In this document: one piece after another, positions 47,022 to 55,731 of the stretch
Layout: each line of letters opens with the position of its first letter
Numbering within the stretch: the first letter of the stretch is position 1
Assembly (NCBI GenBank): GCA_000720535.1
Contig: JOAZ01000011.1
Location: 241,983-305,982, forward strand
Length of the DNA: 64,000 nt
Source: Streptomyces halstedii
Lineage (GTDB): Bacteria; Actinomycetota; Actinomycetes; Streptomycetales; Streptomycetaceae
Reading direction: 5' to 3'
Notes under the pieces: generated by a model
Database searches by the model: none
What the model was told of the DNA's origin: nothing
What the model saw: the letters and a program-made list of their open reading frames with translations, nothing else
Position numbers and translations under genes: made by a program

Positions 47022-47972
47022 TCAGGGATGTACGCCGGGGCCTTCCCGGTGGGTCGCGAGGCGGGTCGGCGACAGCGCGGTGTCCTCCTCGCCCGGCTCC
47101 AGGAGCGTGGCGGCGGGACCCACCACGAGCGGGTCCGGTACGCCGACGGCGTCGGGGTCCTTGGCCTCGTAGTCGACGCGGGCCAGCAGGCCGCGCATCG
47201 CTTCGAGGCGGGCCCGGCGCTTGTCGTTGCTCTTCACCACGGTCCACGGCGCGTGGCCGGTGTCCGTGGCACGGAACATGTCGATCTTCGCCGTGGTGTA
47301 GTCGTCCCAGCGGTCCAGCGAGTCGATGTCCGTGGGCGAGAGCTTCCACTGGCGCACCGGGTCGACCTGGCGGATCGCGAAGCGGGTGCGCTGCTCGGCG
47401 CGCGAGACGGAGAACCAGAACTTCACCAGGACCATGCCGTCGTCGACGAGCATCTCCTCGAAGACGGGGCACTGCTTGAGGAAGAGCTCGTACTCCCCTG
47501 GTGTGCAGAAGCCCATGACGCGTTCGACACCGGCCCGGTTGTACCAGGAGCGGTCGAAGAAGACGAGCTCGCCGGGGGCCGGCAGGTGGGCGACGTAGCG
47601 CTGGAAGTACCACTGGCCGCGCTCGCGGTCCGTGGGCTTGTCGAGGGCGACGATGCGGGCGCCGCGCGGGTTGAGGCGTTCGGTGAAGCGCTGGATCGTG
47701 CCGCCCTTGCCGGCCGCGTCGCGCCCCTCGCACACCACGACGATCCGGGCACCGGTGTCCTTGGTCCACCGCTGGAGCTTGAGGAGTTCGATCTGCAGGA
47801 CGCGCTTGACCCGCTCGTACTCCTTGCGCCGGACCTTGCGGTCGTACGGGTAGTTCTCCCGCCAGGTCTTGATCGGGCGGCCCGCCTCGTCGAGCAGGAT
47901 CGGCTGTTCGGGCCTGCTGGTGTCGACGGTCAGGCCGTCCAGCAGCTGCTCGCTCACCTGGTCGCGGTCCAC
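47022..47972 (-). CDS. ppk2: Polyphosphate kinase 2
   Basis: A 316-residue PPK2-family enzyme from GTG 47972. Walker A EGRDAAGKGGT at 82-92, lid region (NPRGARIVALDKPTDRERGQWYFQRYV), Walker B FFDRSWYNRAGVERVMGF, and WTVVKSNDKRRARLEAMR. It transfers phosphate between polyphosphate and nucleotides. The C-terminal 45 residues are a Pro/Glu-rich extension beyond the usual core (about 270). Confidence 0.95.
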   Translation of the reverse strand: MDRDQVSEQLLDGLTVDTSRPEQPILLDEAGRPIKTWRENYPYDRKVRRKEYERVKRVLQIELLKLQRWTKDTGARIVVVCEGRDAAGKGGTIQRFTERLNPRGARIVALDKPTDRERGQWYFQRYVAHLPAPGELVFFDRSWYNRAGVERVMGFCTPGEYELFLKQCPVFEEMLVDDGMVLVKFWFSVSRAEQRTRFAIRQVDPVRQWKLSPTDIDSLDRWDDYTTAKIDMFRATDTGHAPWTVVKSNDKRRARLEAMRGLLARVDYEAKDPDAVGVPDPLVVGPAATLLEPGEEDTALSPTRLATHREGPGVHP

Positions 47973-48049
47973 CGGGCCAGGGTGTCACCCGAACGCACCA
48001 CACGCCACCGGGCGCCGGCGAGACCTCACCGGCTCTCCGGCCCGGGGTT

Positions 48050-48367
48050 TCAGTAGTCGCTCTCGATCCCGGTGACGACCGCCGGTCCCAGTACGGCGTC
48101 CTCGGCCGTGAGGCCGCTGTCGCGCAGCGCGGACTCGGCGAGCCGTGAGGCGTCGGCCTCGGCCCGCGCCCGGTCGGGTGCCGCGATCTCCAGCCGGACG
48201 GAGAAGGTGTTGTCGTCCTGGACCGTCAGCAGGTCCAGCTCCTCGGCCTCGCCCAGGTCGGTGTTCTGCGGGTCCCGGTGGCGCAGCCTGCGCTTCACGC
48301 CGGAGCGCTGGTCCTCCGTGACGTCGTGGAGGAAGGTGCCGGGCACGGTGATGACATAGGTGGTCAC
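48050..48367 (-). CDS. Conserved hypothetical 105-residue protein
   Basis: GTG 48367 with GGAGG 5-6 bases upstream. Start MTTYVITVPGTFLHDVTEDQRSGVKRRLRHRDPQNTDLGEAEELDLLTV, then NTFSVRLEIAAPDRARAEADASRLAESALRDSGL, predicted as an alpha/beta fold with a ferredoxin-like beta-alpha-beta end. I recognise no named family. Good codon bias supports it as real. Confidence 0.75.
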   Translation of the reverse strand: MTTYVITVPGTFLHDVTEDQRSGVKRRLRHRDPQNTDLGEAEELDLLTVQDDNTFSVRLEIAAPDRARAEADASRLAESALRDSGLTAEDAVLGPAVVTGIESDY

Positions 48368-48639
48368 AGGGCCTCCAGGAGTGACGGCCCGGACGGGGTC
48401 CGGGCTTCGAGCCTGTCATGGGAGTGCCCCCGATCCGCCGCCCGAATCACTCGCGGACCACCTCGGGAACGGCCCCCGGGTGGCATCGGGCAGACGCGCC
48501 GTAACAGGGGGCGGAGCGGGTAGGCGCTTCGTGGGAGCCTCTCCCGGAAGCCGTGTCTTCCAGGGGTTCCGTGCCCAGGGCGACGTCCGGGCACGGCTCC
48601 CGGAAGCCGCCTGCTGGATGCCCGAGCGAGGGAGACGCT

Positions 48640-49086
48640 GTGACACGACCACGGGATACGTCGATGCGTGCGGTGGGCTGGGCCAGGTCGTTCCCGGTGG
48701 CCCGCGGTGTACGGGCGGGCCGCCACTGGACGCGGGAGCACCTGGAGTCCCTGGACTGGACGAAGGACGCGCCGGAGACCGTGGACGCGATCCTGCTCAG
48801 CGTGTCGGAGCTGATCACCAACGCGCACGTACACGCCCACAGCGACGCGCAGCTGGTGCTGACCTGGGACAGCCGTTGTCTCCATGTCAGCGTCCACGAC
48901 GGCGATCCGGCCCCGCCGGCCCCGCAGGAGGCCGACGGCACCCGGACCGGCGGGCGCGGGCTGGCCATCGTGGACGCGCTGGCCGACAGCTGGGCCACCC
49001 GTCCGCAGGAGTCGGGCAAGACCGTCATCGCGTGCTTCGTGCCGCCCGGCGCTTCTCCGGTGCACCACGGAGAGCCCGCCGGCTGA
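48640..49086 (+). CDS. ATP-binding anti-sigma-like protein (HATPase_c_2)
   Basis: A 148-residue protein from GTG 48640 (GGGAG 5 bases upstream). Opening SFPVARGVRAGRHWTREHLESLDW, N-box ILLSVSELITNAHVHAHS, DGDPAPP and G-box GGRGLAIVDALADSWAT. Unlike the protein at 5298 the loop between boxes is of ordinary length. It likely phosphorylates or sequesters an anti-anti-sigma protein. No partner gene is adjacent. Confidence 0.88.
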   Translation: MTRPRDTSMRAVGWARSFPVARGVRAGRHWTREHLESLDWTKDAPETVDAILLSVSELITNAHVHAHSDAQLVLTWDSRCLHVSVHDGDPAPPAPQEADGTRTGGRGLAIVDALADSWATRPQESGKTVIACFVPPGASPVHHGEPAG

Positions 49087-49253
49087 ACCGGGGCGGCCCC
49101 TCGCGGTGCCGGCCGCCTGCCATGGAGCCGACGAACGGAAGGGACGAGCCGCCGACGAGCGGGGACGCGACGGCACGGGCCCTTGTTCCCGTACGGATCA
49201 GACGAGTTGTACGGACGAGGTGACCGCCCGGCCGTCACGGAGGCCCGCCTGCC

Positions 49254-49922
49254 TCACCGTTGCCCGCTGGGGACGCGCTCTTCCTGCCGGGCCGGAAGCC
49301 GGGTCCGCGTGCGCGCCCGTGCGAGCAGACCCGCCGGGTCCGGCTCGGCCTGGAGGGACCTGAGCACCAGCAGCCACCAGTGGTCCAGCCGGGCCCCCCA
49401 GTCCCGCCCGCCCCGCATCTCGTCGGTCAGGGTGCAGAACCCGAAGAAGGCGCACACGAGCGTGACGGCGGTGTCCGACGGGTCGATGCCGTCGGCGAGT
49501 TCGCCCCTCGTCCTGGCCTCCGCGAGCAGCCGTGTGGCCGCCAGCGCCCAGGCGTCGAACGGCGTGGGCACGGCGGCGTCGATGCTGCGGCGCTCCGCCC
49601 AGAGCCGTGCCCCGGCGCGCGCCACGATGTCCTCGCTCAGGGCCCGCGCGATGTCGAAACTCAGGACGACCAGTTTCTCCAGCGGGGGGATCTCCTGGCC
49701 GTCGTAGGGGGCGGCGAGCTGCGGCCAGCTGGCGAACTGCTCGCGTACGACGGCGAGTGCCAGTTTCTCCTTGCTGGAGTAGTGGAAATAGATCGCCCCA
49801 CTCGTCCGCCCCGAATGGTCACTTATATCGTTGACACTGGTGCCCGCGTATCCGCGTTCGACAAAAAGATGTGCTGCGGATTCCAGTAGCACTCTGCGGG
49901 TCGCACGCGCCCTGTCCTGCAC
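49254..49922 (-). CDS. TetR protein of the gamma-butyrolactone receptor (ScbR/ArpA) type
   Basis: A 222-residue regulator. GTG 49922 is chosen because GGTGG lies 7 bases upstream and the product then starts like ArpA/ScbR (VQDRARATRRVLLESAAHLFVERGYAGTSVNDISDHSGRTSGAIYFHYSSKEKLALAVV). The C-terminal part (CAFFGFCTLTDEMRGGRDWGARLDHWWLLVLRSL) also fits that group. Such proteins bind autoregulators or antibiotics and control secondary metabolism. No AfsA/ScbA synthase gene is in the window. An unusual ATA codon lies in the HTH. Confidence 0.82.
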   Translation of the reverse strand: MQDRARATRRVLLESAAHLFVERGYAGTSVNDISDHSGRTSGAIYFHYSSKEKLALAVVREQFASWPQLAAPYDGQEIPPLEKLVVLSFDIARALSEDIVARAGARLWAERRSIDAAVPTPFDAWALAATRLLAEARTRGELADGIDPSDTAVTLVCAFFGFCTLTDEMRGGRDWGARLDHWWLLVLRSLQAEPDPAGLLARARTRTRLPARQEERVPSGQR

Positions 49923-50007
49923 CTTTGTTCCACCCTCGCTCTTTTGTTCTACCGCCACGACATGAATGAGCCGCACCCTCCCCACCGGAGGGCGCGGTCG
50001 CGACGCG

Positions 50008-50028
50008 CGAAGATTTTATTATTCTTCG
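50008..50028. promoter_or_regulatory. Inverted repeat CGAAGA-N9-TCTTCG
   Basis: Perfect 6-bp arms at 50008-50013 and 50023-50028 with an all-A/T 9-base centre. It lies 86-106 bases upstream of the ScbR-like start. Candidate operator or promoter element. Confidence 0.5.
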
Positions 50029-50137
50029 ACTGTGCGTGCGCGCGTGCGACATCGAACAATCTGACGCGCCCAGGAGCGGAACCGTTCCACGCGTCCGCGC
50101 CCACCACCCGCACCGCACCCCGGACTTGATCAAAGTA

Positions 50138-50150
50138 CCTGCTCAGCAGG
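50138..50150. promoter_or_regulatory. Inverted repeat CCTGCT-C-AGCAGG
   Basis: A perfect 13-base palindrome with central C inside the context AAAGTA...CGTGTT. It could serve either divergent gene. It does not match the known autoregulator element closely. Confidence 0.4.
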
Positions 50151-50489
50151 CGTGTTGAGGCACCAGCGGATGGCGTTGCCCGCACCCCGCACGCCTGAGC
50201 CCCGGCCGGCCTCCGTGTACCGGGCCGTTTCTTTGCACCCGAATTGGTGATTGCGGCACGTGAGCCCGTCAAATTAACGTAACGGTCACGATGTTTTCGG
50301 GCTCTGCCGGAAACGACGGATTCCGTCCGTCGTGGCGCGCCCCCCGGCGCAGGAGCCACATCGGTATGTGGCCGCAGAAGGCCGCGCGACATCGCCCATT
50401 CCAGAAGCCGAGTGGAACACCCACCGCCCGGCACCGGCCCGTACCCGCGAACCGGACAGGCCGGCGCCCCTTCCGAGAACGGCAGATAA

Positions 50490-51170
50490 ATGACAGCTCA
50501 TCGCATCCTCTCGTGGTCCCCTTCCGCCATCGTCTTCGACTGCGACGGCACCCTGATGGACACGGAAAGCCACTGGCAAGAAGCCCGCAACGTCACCTTC
50601 CGCTCGTTCGGTCTCAAGCCTCCGGCGGGGTTCGCCGACCGGGCCAAGGGGGTGCACTACGTGGAGTGCGGCGCCCTGATGGCCGAGGAGACCGGGAAAC
50701 CGGACCTCGCCGAGGACCTGTCGGAGGCGCTCCTGGACAACTTCACCGCCCTGGTCGACGAGAACCCCGTCACCATGCCGGGCGCGGCGTCCCTGGTCCG
50801 GCTGGCCGCCCGCCACCGCCCGCTCGCGGTCGCGAGCAACTGCCCGCGGGAGATGGTGGAGTCCTGCCTGGACCGGGCCGGGCTGCTGAGCTGCTTCGGC
50901 CATGTGGTGGTCGCCGGTGACAACGTGCGGCCCAAGCCCCAGCCGGACGTCTACAGCGTCGCCGCGCGCCTCTGCGGTGTCCCGCCGGAGGACGCCCTCG
51001 CCGTGGAGGACTCGCTCACCGGCATGGAGTCGGCCCGGCGGGCCGGTCTCCGCGTCCTCGGCACCGGCCCGTGCCCTCCGGGGCCCGACGCGGACGCCGC
51101 CGACCTCTGGGTCTCCAGCCTCGCCGATCCCGATCTGGTGTCCTGGGCGCGTACCCACATCGGTGCGTGA
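50490..51170 (+). CDS. HAD-superfamily phosphatase/phosphomutase-like protein
   Basis: A 226-residue protein. Motif I is FDCDGTLMDTE with D17 (nucleophile) and D19; motif II VASNCP; motif III/IV RPKPQPDVY and AVEDSLTGMESARRAG. The arrangement is that of the beta-phosphoglucomutase/GPP group, small sugar-phosphate phosphatases. The ribosome site is weak (GAGAACGG). It converges with the dhaL gene. Confidence 0.9.
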   Translation: MTAHRILSWSPSAIVFDCDGTLMDTESHWQEARNVTFRSFGLKPPAGFADRAKGVHYVECGALMAEETGKPDLAEDLSEALLDNFTALVDENPVTMPGAASLVRLAARHRPLAVASNCPREMVESCLDRAGLLSCFGHVVVAGDNVRPKPQPDVYSVAARLCGVPPEDALAVEDSLTGMESARRAGLRVLGTGPCPPGPDADAADLWVSSLADPDLVSWARTHIGA

Positions 51171-51178
51171 GGCGGACC

Positions 51179-51194
51179 GGGCCGGGGCCGGCCC
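51179..51194. terminator. Short hairpin between HAD and dhaL genes
   Basis: GGGCCGG-GG-CCGGCCC, perfect 7-bp arms, in the 57-base gap between convergent genes. Confidence 0.45.
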
Positions 51195-51227
51195 TCACCA
51201 GGGCGGCCCCGGGTCACGGCGCGGCGG

Positions 51228-51890
51228 TCATCCCGCGTCGGGAAGATACGGCGCCAGGGCGTTCACCGGGCCCGCGGCCGAGGCGAAGAACAGGGCGACA
51301 CCGACCGCACCGGGGTCGGGAATGCCCGTCACCCGTTCGCCGAGGTAGCTCGCCCGTCCCATGCGCGCCGACAGCCCCGCCGTGTCGTGCACCCCCTGCC
51401 AGGCGGCGTCCGCCGCCCGGGCCAGGGCGCGGCCGGGAGGCGTCCCCTCGGACGCCCGAAGCGCCGCCGCGGCCGGGGTCAGCGCGTCGACCAGGGTCTT
51501 GTCGCCGGGCGACGCGTCGCCCACCCGGCGAATCGCCGCGAGTCCCTGCTCGGCGCCTTCCGCGAGCCCGGCCGCCGTGAGGCCGTCCCCGGACGCCGCC
51601 CTGCTCAGGGCCTGGAAGAGCAGACCGAACAGCGGCCCGCTGGTACCACCGATCTCGTCCAGGAAGGCCGTGGCCATGAATCCCAGCGTCGCCGAGGGAC
51701 CGGACCCCTCTCCGTGGGCGTCCAGCAGGCGCTGGGCGGCCCTGACCCCGGCGGTGAGGTTGTTCCCGAAGTCCCCGTCACCCACCCGCTGGTCGAGTGC
51801 CGTCAGTTCGGCCTCGGTGGCGTACACCGAATCGGCGAAGCGGTGCATCCAGTCGCGTGTCAGCGTTCCGTCGAAAGCGGCCGTCGTCAT
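51228..51890 (-). CDS. dhaL: Dihydroxyacetone kinase subunit DhaL (ADP/ATP-binding)
   Basis: A 220-residue all-helical nucleotide-binding subunit. The Mg2+-binding DQRVGDGDFGNNL loop gives D33, D38 and D40; GGTSGPLFGLLFQA and GDKTLVDAL follow, as in DhaL. It works with the DhaK product encoded 55 bases upstream to phosphorylate dihydroxyacetone. Confidence 0.94.
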   Translation of the reverse strand: MTTAAFDGTLTRDWMHRFADSVYATEAELTALDQRVGDGDFGNNLTAGVRAAQRLLDAHGEGSGPSATLGFMATAFLDEIGGTSGPLFGLLFQALSRAASGDGLTAAGLAEGAEQGLAAIRRVGDASPGDKTLVDALTPAAAALRASEGTPPGRALARAADAAWQGVHDTAGLSARMGRASYLGERVTGIPDPGAVGVALFFASAAGPVNALAPYLPDAG

Positions 51891-51945
51891 GGTCTCGTCC
51901 TCCTGCTCCAGTCACCGGCTGCCGGGACCCCGGCGGCTGTACCGC

Positions 51946-52944
51946 TCACCAGCGCAGCGCCGCGGTGTGCACGGGCGCGTCGTAGAAGGCCAGCACGGCG
52001 GGATCGGCCACCAGCAGGGTCAGGGAGAAGCCCCGCATGTCGAGCGCCGTGACGTAGTCGCCGACGAGGTGGCGGGCGAGCCGGACGCGCCGGGCGTCGA
52101 GCACCCGGCCCATTTCGCCGAAGATCCCGTACAGCTCCAGCAAGGTGACCGATCCCAGGCCGTTGACGAGGGCGACGACCGGTTCGTCCGCCCCCGGGCG
52201 CAGCTCGGCCAGCAGGGCTCCCGTCATGTCCTCGACCAGCGCCCGCACGTCTCCCTGGGGCCGTGTGCGGTCGGCGCGTTCGCCGTGTATCCCCACGCCG
52301 TACTCCAGTTCCCCGACCGGCAGGGAGAACGCCGGTTCACCGGTGCCCGGGGCGTGGTGCGCCGCGGAGGCGGCCGCGAGCGTCCGGCACCGGCCCACCA
52401 TCGCCGTGCCCAGCTCCGTCAGCTCCTCGATCCCCAGCCCCGCGTCGGCGGCGCCGCCCAGGATCTTCTCCACCAGCACCGTGCCGCCCGTGCCCCGCCG
52501 TCCGGCGGCGATCTCCTCGGAGTCCGAGGCCAGGTCGTCGTCGACGAGGACCCGTGAGCAGGTGATGCCCTGGTCGGCGAGCCGTTCGGCCGCGATGCCG
52601 AAGTTGATCCGGTCGCCCGTGTAGTTCTTGACGATGTGCAGCACACCGCCCGGCCGGGCCGCCGCCAGGGAGGCCCGGTAGATCTGCCGGTTGTGCGGGG
52701 AGGCGAAGACCCGCCCCGGACAGGCGGCGTCGAGCATCCCCGCGCCGACGTACCCGGCGTGCATCGGCTCGTGACCCGACCCGCCGCCGGACAGAAGTCC
52801 TACCCGGCGCGCCGGTGCGGTGTGCCGGGCGGTGACGTATCCGTCCGAGGCGTCGAACTCGACGAGGTCCGCGTGCGCGCGGGCGAAGCCGGTGAGCGCG
52901 TCGGGGACCAGATCGTCGGCGCTGTTCTCGAAGTACCTGGCCAT
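51946..52944 (-). CDS. dhaK: Dihydroxyacetone kinase subunit DhaK (substrate-binding)
   Basis: A 332-residue protein with the GGGSGHEP loop (53-60), KNYTGDRINFG, and H220 in GVGIHGE, the residue that binds dihydroxyacetone covalently. It forms the kinase with DhaL. No dhaM (PTS phosphodonor) gene follows; the donor may be encoded elsewhere or ATP may be used. Confidence 0.94.
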   Translation of the reverse strand: MARYFENSADDLVPDALTGFARAHADLVEFDASDGYVTARHTAPARRVGLLSGGGSGHEPMHAGYVGAGMLDAACPGRVFASPHNRQIYRASLAAARPGGVLHIVKNYTGDRINFGIAAERLADQGITCSRVLVDDDLASDSEEIAAGRRGTGGTVLVEKILGGAADAGLGIEELTELGTAMVGRCRTLAAASAAHHAPGTGEPAFSLPVGELEYGVGIHGERADRTRPQGDVRALVEDMTGALLAELRPGADEPVVALVNGLGSVTLLELYGIFGEMGRVLDARRVRLARHLVGDYVTALDMRGFSLTLLVADPAVLAFYDAPVHTAALRW

Positions 52945-53115
52945 ACGCGGCGCCCCTTCCGTCCCCGGCCGGGAACGGCCGGATGAGACGACCTCCGGAT
53001 GAGATCTCCATGGTCATGTGACCATAGGATTGCGGCAACTCGCGGAGAGTACCGGACCGTCGCCACCCACCGGAAGAGGCCGGTCATCAGGCATTGTCCG
53101 GGTGACCCGAATGCC

Positions 53116-53841
53116 TCACGCGGTCCGCGCGTCGTCGCCGGTCCAGCGCACGCAGGAGACCACGACCACCAAGGGCCAGAACGCTTGTGCGAATGTCACG
53201 ACGCGCTCGGCGGCTCCGGCCGTGTCGTTGACGAACAGGGCGAGCAGGAACCAGCCGCCCCCGAGCCACATGAGCCCGGCGGCCATGAGTGACGGCCGGG
53301 GCCGCAGCCCCCACGGCACGCTGCCCTCCGCCGGAGCGCGGCCGGAAGCCCGTGGAGGGTCCGAAGCCGACGGGAGGCCGGAGGCCGGTGGAGGGTCCGA
53401 AGCCGGTGAAGGGTCCGGGAGTCCCGGGCGGCCGTGGCGCCACGCGTGGCCGGGGCGGCGTACGGCCAGCACCGGCCACAGGGCGAGGAGGGCGAAGCCG
53501 ACCGCGACCACCGTCCCGTGGTCCAGCGATCCTCCGCTGGCGGGCGCCGGGAAGAAGGCCAGCAGCATGGCCGACAGCCCACCGCCGCCCAGCGCCACCC
53601 GGCCCGCCCGTGCCGCCGGGCGCAGTCCGCACGCGGTGACCACGTCGCAGACGCCCAGACCGACCAGGGCCGAGGTCATCACCCAGTACCCCTGGGCGCC
53701 GTCGGAGGCGAGGATGCTGATCGTGGCGGAGCCCGGGTCGTAACCGGGTCCCTGGAGGACCGCCGAGACGGTCCAGCCGCCGACCAGGAGGACCGGTGCG
53801 CAGGCCGACGAGAGCAGGGCCCACCAGGGGACGGAACGCAT
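53116..53841 (-). CDS. DUF998 multi-helix membrane protein with hexapeptide repeat loop
   Basis: A 241-residue protein from ATG 53841. About six membrane helices; WALLSSACAPVLLVGGWTVSAVLQGPGYDPGSATISILASDGAQGYW is the DUF998 N-terminal signature. A cytoplasmic loop carries tandem hexapeptides of the PASDPP type encoded by 18-bp repeats. The end (TFAQAFWPLVVVVSCVRWTG) is a final helix. Function unknown. Confidence 0.85.
   Translation of the reverse strand: MRSVPWWALLSSACAPVLLVGGWTVSAVLQGPGYDPGSATISILASDGAQGYWVMTSALVGLGVCDVVTACGLRPAARAGRVALGGGGLSAMLLAFFPAPASGGSLDHGTVVAVGFALLALWPVLAVRRPGHAWRHGRPGLPDPSPASDPPPASGLPSASDPPRASGRAPAEGSVPWGLRPRPSLMAAGLMWLGGGWFLLALFVNDTAGAAERVVTFAQAFWPLVVVVSCVRWTGDDARTA
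53352..53423. repeat. 18-bp tandem repeat within DUF998 gene
   Basis: Four units; units 1 and 3 are identical (GTGGAGGGTCCGAAGCCG at 53352-53369 and 53388-53405), units 2 and 4 diverged. Period is a multiple of three, so the frame is kept and the protein gains six residues per unit. Confidence 0.85.
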
Positions 53842-53960
53842 CGGCTCACGGTAGGACGTGCGGGCCCGCGGCCGGTGCCGCACACGCGGGAACGCGCGGG
53901 CCGGACCTGATCGGCCCGGCCTGCGGACGCCCCCGTGAGGTGGCACCGGGTGTCAGGGGG

Positions 53961-55679
53961 TCACGGCGCCATCTCGTACGCCCCGGCCAGGGCCTCCACA
54001 CGCTTCCAGACACGTGCGGCGCGTGCCTCGTCCGCCACCGGGCGCCGCACCGCGCCGAGGGCCCAGTCCTGCTGTACCGGAGTGGCCGATTCCTTGCCGT
54101 GCAGTTCGACGGCGTGCGCGGAGAAGTCGCGGACGAGGACGGAGAACAGTTCGTCGAGCACGTCCGTGTCCAGGGCCGTCGCGTGGGCCTGTTCCAGGAT
54201 CAGCTGGCCGTGGACGACCAGGGCGAAGAGCTGGCCGACGGAGAGCAGGAGGTCGAGGTCGCGGCTCTGCTCCTCGTCGGGGGCGGCGGTGCGGACGAAG
54301 TCGCACAGGGCGTCCGCCTGCTCCCGGAAGCGGGCCACGTTGGGCACGTCGGCGTAGGCGTCGAAGGCCGGGCGCCAGTCGTGGAACCGGATGGAGCCCA
54401 GCCCCCGGGCGGGGCCCTGGCGGAAGAGGAAGGCGTCGTCGGCCGCGTCGAGGCGGGCCGGCACGGGTGCGTAGCCGGCCGGATCGAGCAGGTGGCTGCG
54501 CAGGAACTTCAGGATGAGGGCCAGATTGACGTGGACCGTGCCCTCCAGCTTGGGCAGGCTCCGGATCTCGACGGCGGCCTGGGCGAAGTAGGTGTCCTTC
54601 TCGAAGCCCTTGGCGGCGATGACGTCCCACAGCAGGTCGATGACCTTCTCGCCCTCCGTGGTCACCTTCATCTTCGTCATCGGGTTGAACAGCAGGTACC
54701 TGCGGTCCTCCGGCCCGGCGGAGCGGAAGTAGTCGGCGGCGCGGTCGCTGAAGAGCTTCATGCCGGCCAGCCGGACGTAGGCGTCGGCCAGTTCGCGGCG
54801 CACGTGCGGGAAGGCGGTCACCGGGCGGCCGTAGAGGACGCGGTGGTGGGCGTGGGTGACGGCCTCGTACATCGCGTGCTCGCAGATGCCGATCGAGGCG
54901 GTGCACAGGTTGAACTTGCCGACGTTGACGGTGTTGAGAGCGGCGTCGAAGGCGGCGCGCCCGGTGTGCAGGATGTCGTCGGCGCCCACGGGGTAGTCGG
55001 CCAGGCGGAACTCGCTCACGTACTTCGAGGAGTCCACGACGTTCTTCACCAGGTGGTAGGCCGGGTGGCGGCTGTCGGCCGCGAAGAAGACATACCCGTC
55101 GGGACCCTCGACGTCGGCGCGGCGGCCGAAGACGGAGACCAGACCGGCGGCGTTGCCGTTGCCGATGTAGTACTTGGAGCCCGAGGCCAGGAAGCCGCCG
55201 TCGCCGTCCGGGGTCAGCAGCATGTCGGTGGAGTAGATGTCCGCCCCGTGGGCCCGCTCGGACAGGCCGAACGCGAACACCTCGCCCTGGTCGAGGAGTC
55301 CGGCGGCGCGGGTGCGGGCGGCGGCGTTGTCGCTCTGCCAGACCGGGCCGAGGCCGAGGATGGTCACCTGCCAGGCGTACCAGTAGTCGAGTCCGTAGAA
55401 CCCGAGGATCTCGTTGAGCGCGGCGATGCGGGCGGTGTCCCACCGCTGGTCCTCGCGCCGGGCGGCGGCGGACGGGGTGAGGAAGGTGGCGAACAGCCGC
55501 TCCCGGGCGGCGAAGTCGAGGAACTCGCCCAGCCAGGCGCGGGAGCGGTAGTCCTCGGTCAGCCGGCGTTTGCCGCGGGCCTCGAACCAGTCGACGGTGG
55601 CGCGCAGCAGTCTGCGGGTCTCGGGGTCGAAGTGCGCCGGGTCGTAGGTGCGCGGGTTGAACAGCAGCGGGTCGGTCAT
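53961..55679 (-). CDS. Acyl-CoA dehydrogenase family protein
   Basis: A 572-residue flavoprotein (usual short-chain members are about 380). Core motifs: FAFGLSERAHGADIYSTDMLLTPDGDGGFLASGSKYYIGNGN (FAD contacts), NVGKFNLCTASIGICEHAMYEAVTHAHHRVLYGRPVTAFPHVRRELAD, and KVTTEGEKVIDLLWDVIAAKGFEKDTYFAQ. An N-terminal extension and about 130 extra C-terminal residues resemble long-type dehydrogenases or oxidases. GGAAGGCGGA precedes ATG 55679. A PadR regulator lies 52 bases upstream on the same strand. Confidence 0.9.
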   Translation of the reverse strand: MTDPLLFNPRTYDPAHFDPETRRLLRATVDWFEARGKRRLTEDYRSRAWLGEFLDFAARERLFATFLTPSAAARREDQRWDTARIAALNEILGFYGLDYWYAWQVTILGLGPVWQSDNAAARTRAAGLLDQGEVFAFGLSERAHGADIYSTDMLLTPDGDGGFLASGSKYYIGNGNAAGLVSVFGRRADVEGPDGYVFFAADSRHPAYHLVKNVVDSSKYVSEFRLADYPVGADDILHTGRAAFDAALNTVNVGKFNLCTASIGICEHAMYEAVTHAHHRVLYGRPVTAFPHVRRELADAYVRLAGMKLFSDRAADYFRSAGPEDRRYLLFNPMTKMKVTTEGEKVIDLLWDVIAAKGFEKDTYFAQAAVEIRSLPKLEGTVHVNLALILKFLRSHLLDPAGYAPVPARLDAADDAFLFRQGPARGLGSIRFHDWRPAFDAYADVPNVARFREQADALCDFVRTAAPDEEQSRDLDLLLSVGQLFALVVHGQLILEQAHATALDTDVLDELFSVLVRDFSAHAVELHGKESATPVQQDWALGAVRRPVADEARAARVWKRVEALAGAYEMAP

Positions 55680-55731
55680 GGCGGTCCGCCTTCCGGGGTC
55701 GTGGGTGTGTCAGGGGTGCCGTGGGCCGGTC

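Larger units (their letters stand above)
49923..50489. other. 567-base AT-rich intergenic region, divergent promoters
   Basis: The longest low-GC stretch in the window. It separates the ScbR-like gene (left) from the HAD gene (right) and holds two inverted repeats listed separately. Short open frames here overlap these elements, use TTA codons and have no ribosome site, so none is called. Confidence 0.75.

Noticed and set aside
49944-50129. 61-codon plus-strand frame with two TTA codons in the ScbR-like upstream region
   Set aside because: Overlaps an inverted repeat and the promoter zone, has no ribosome site and no family match; TTA codons come from the AT-rich repeat.
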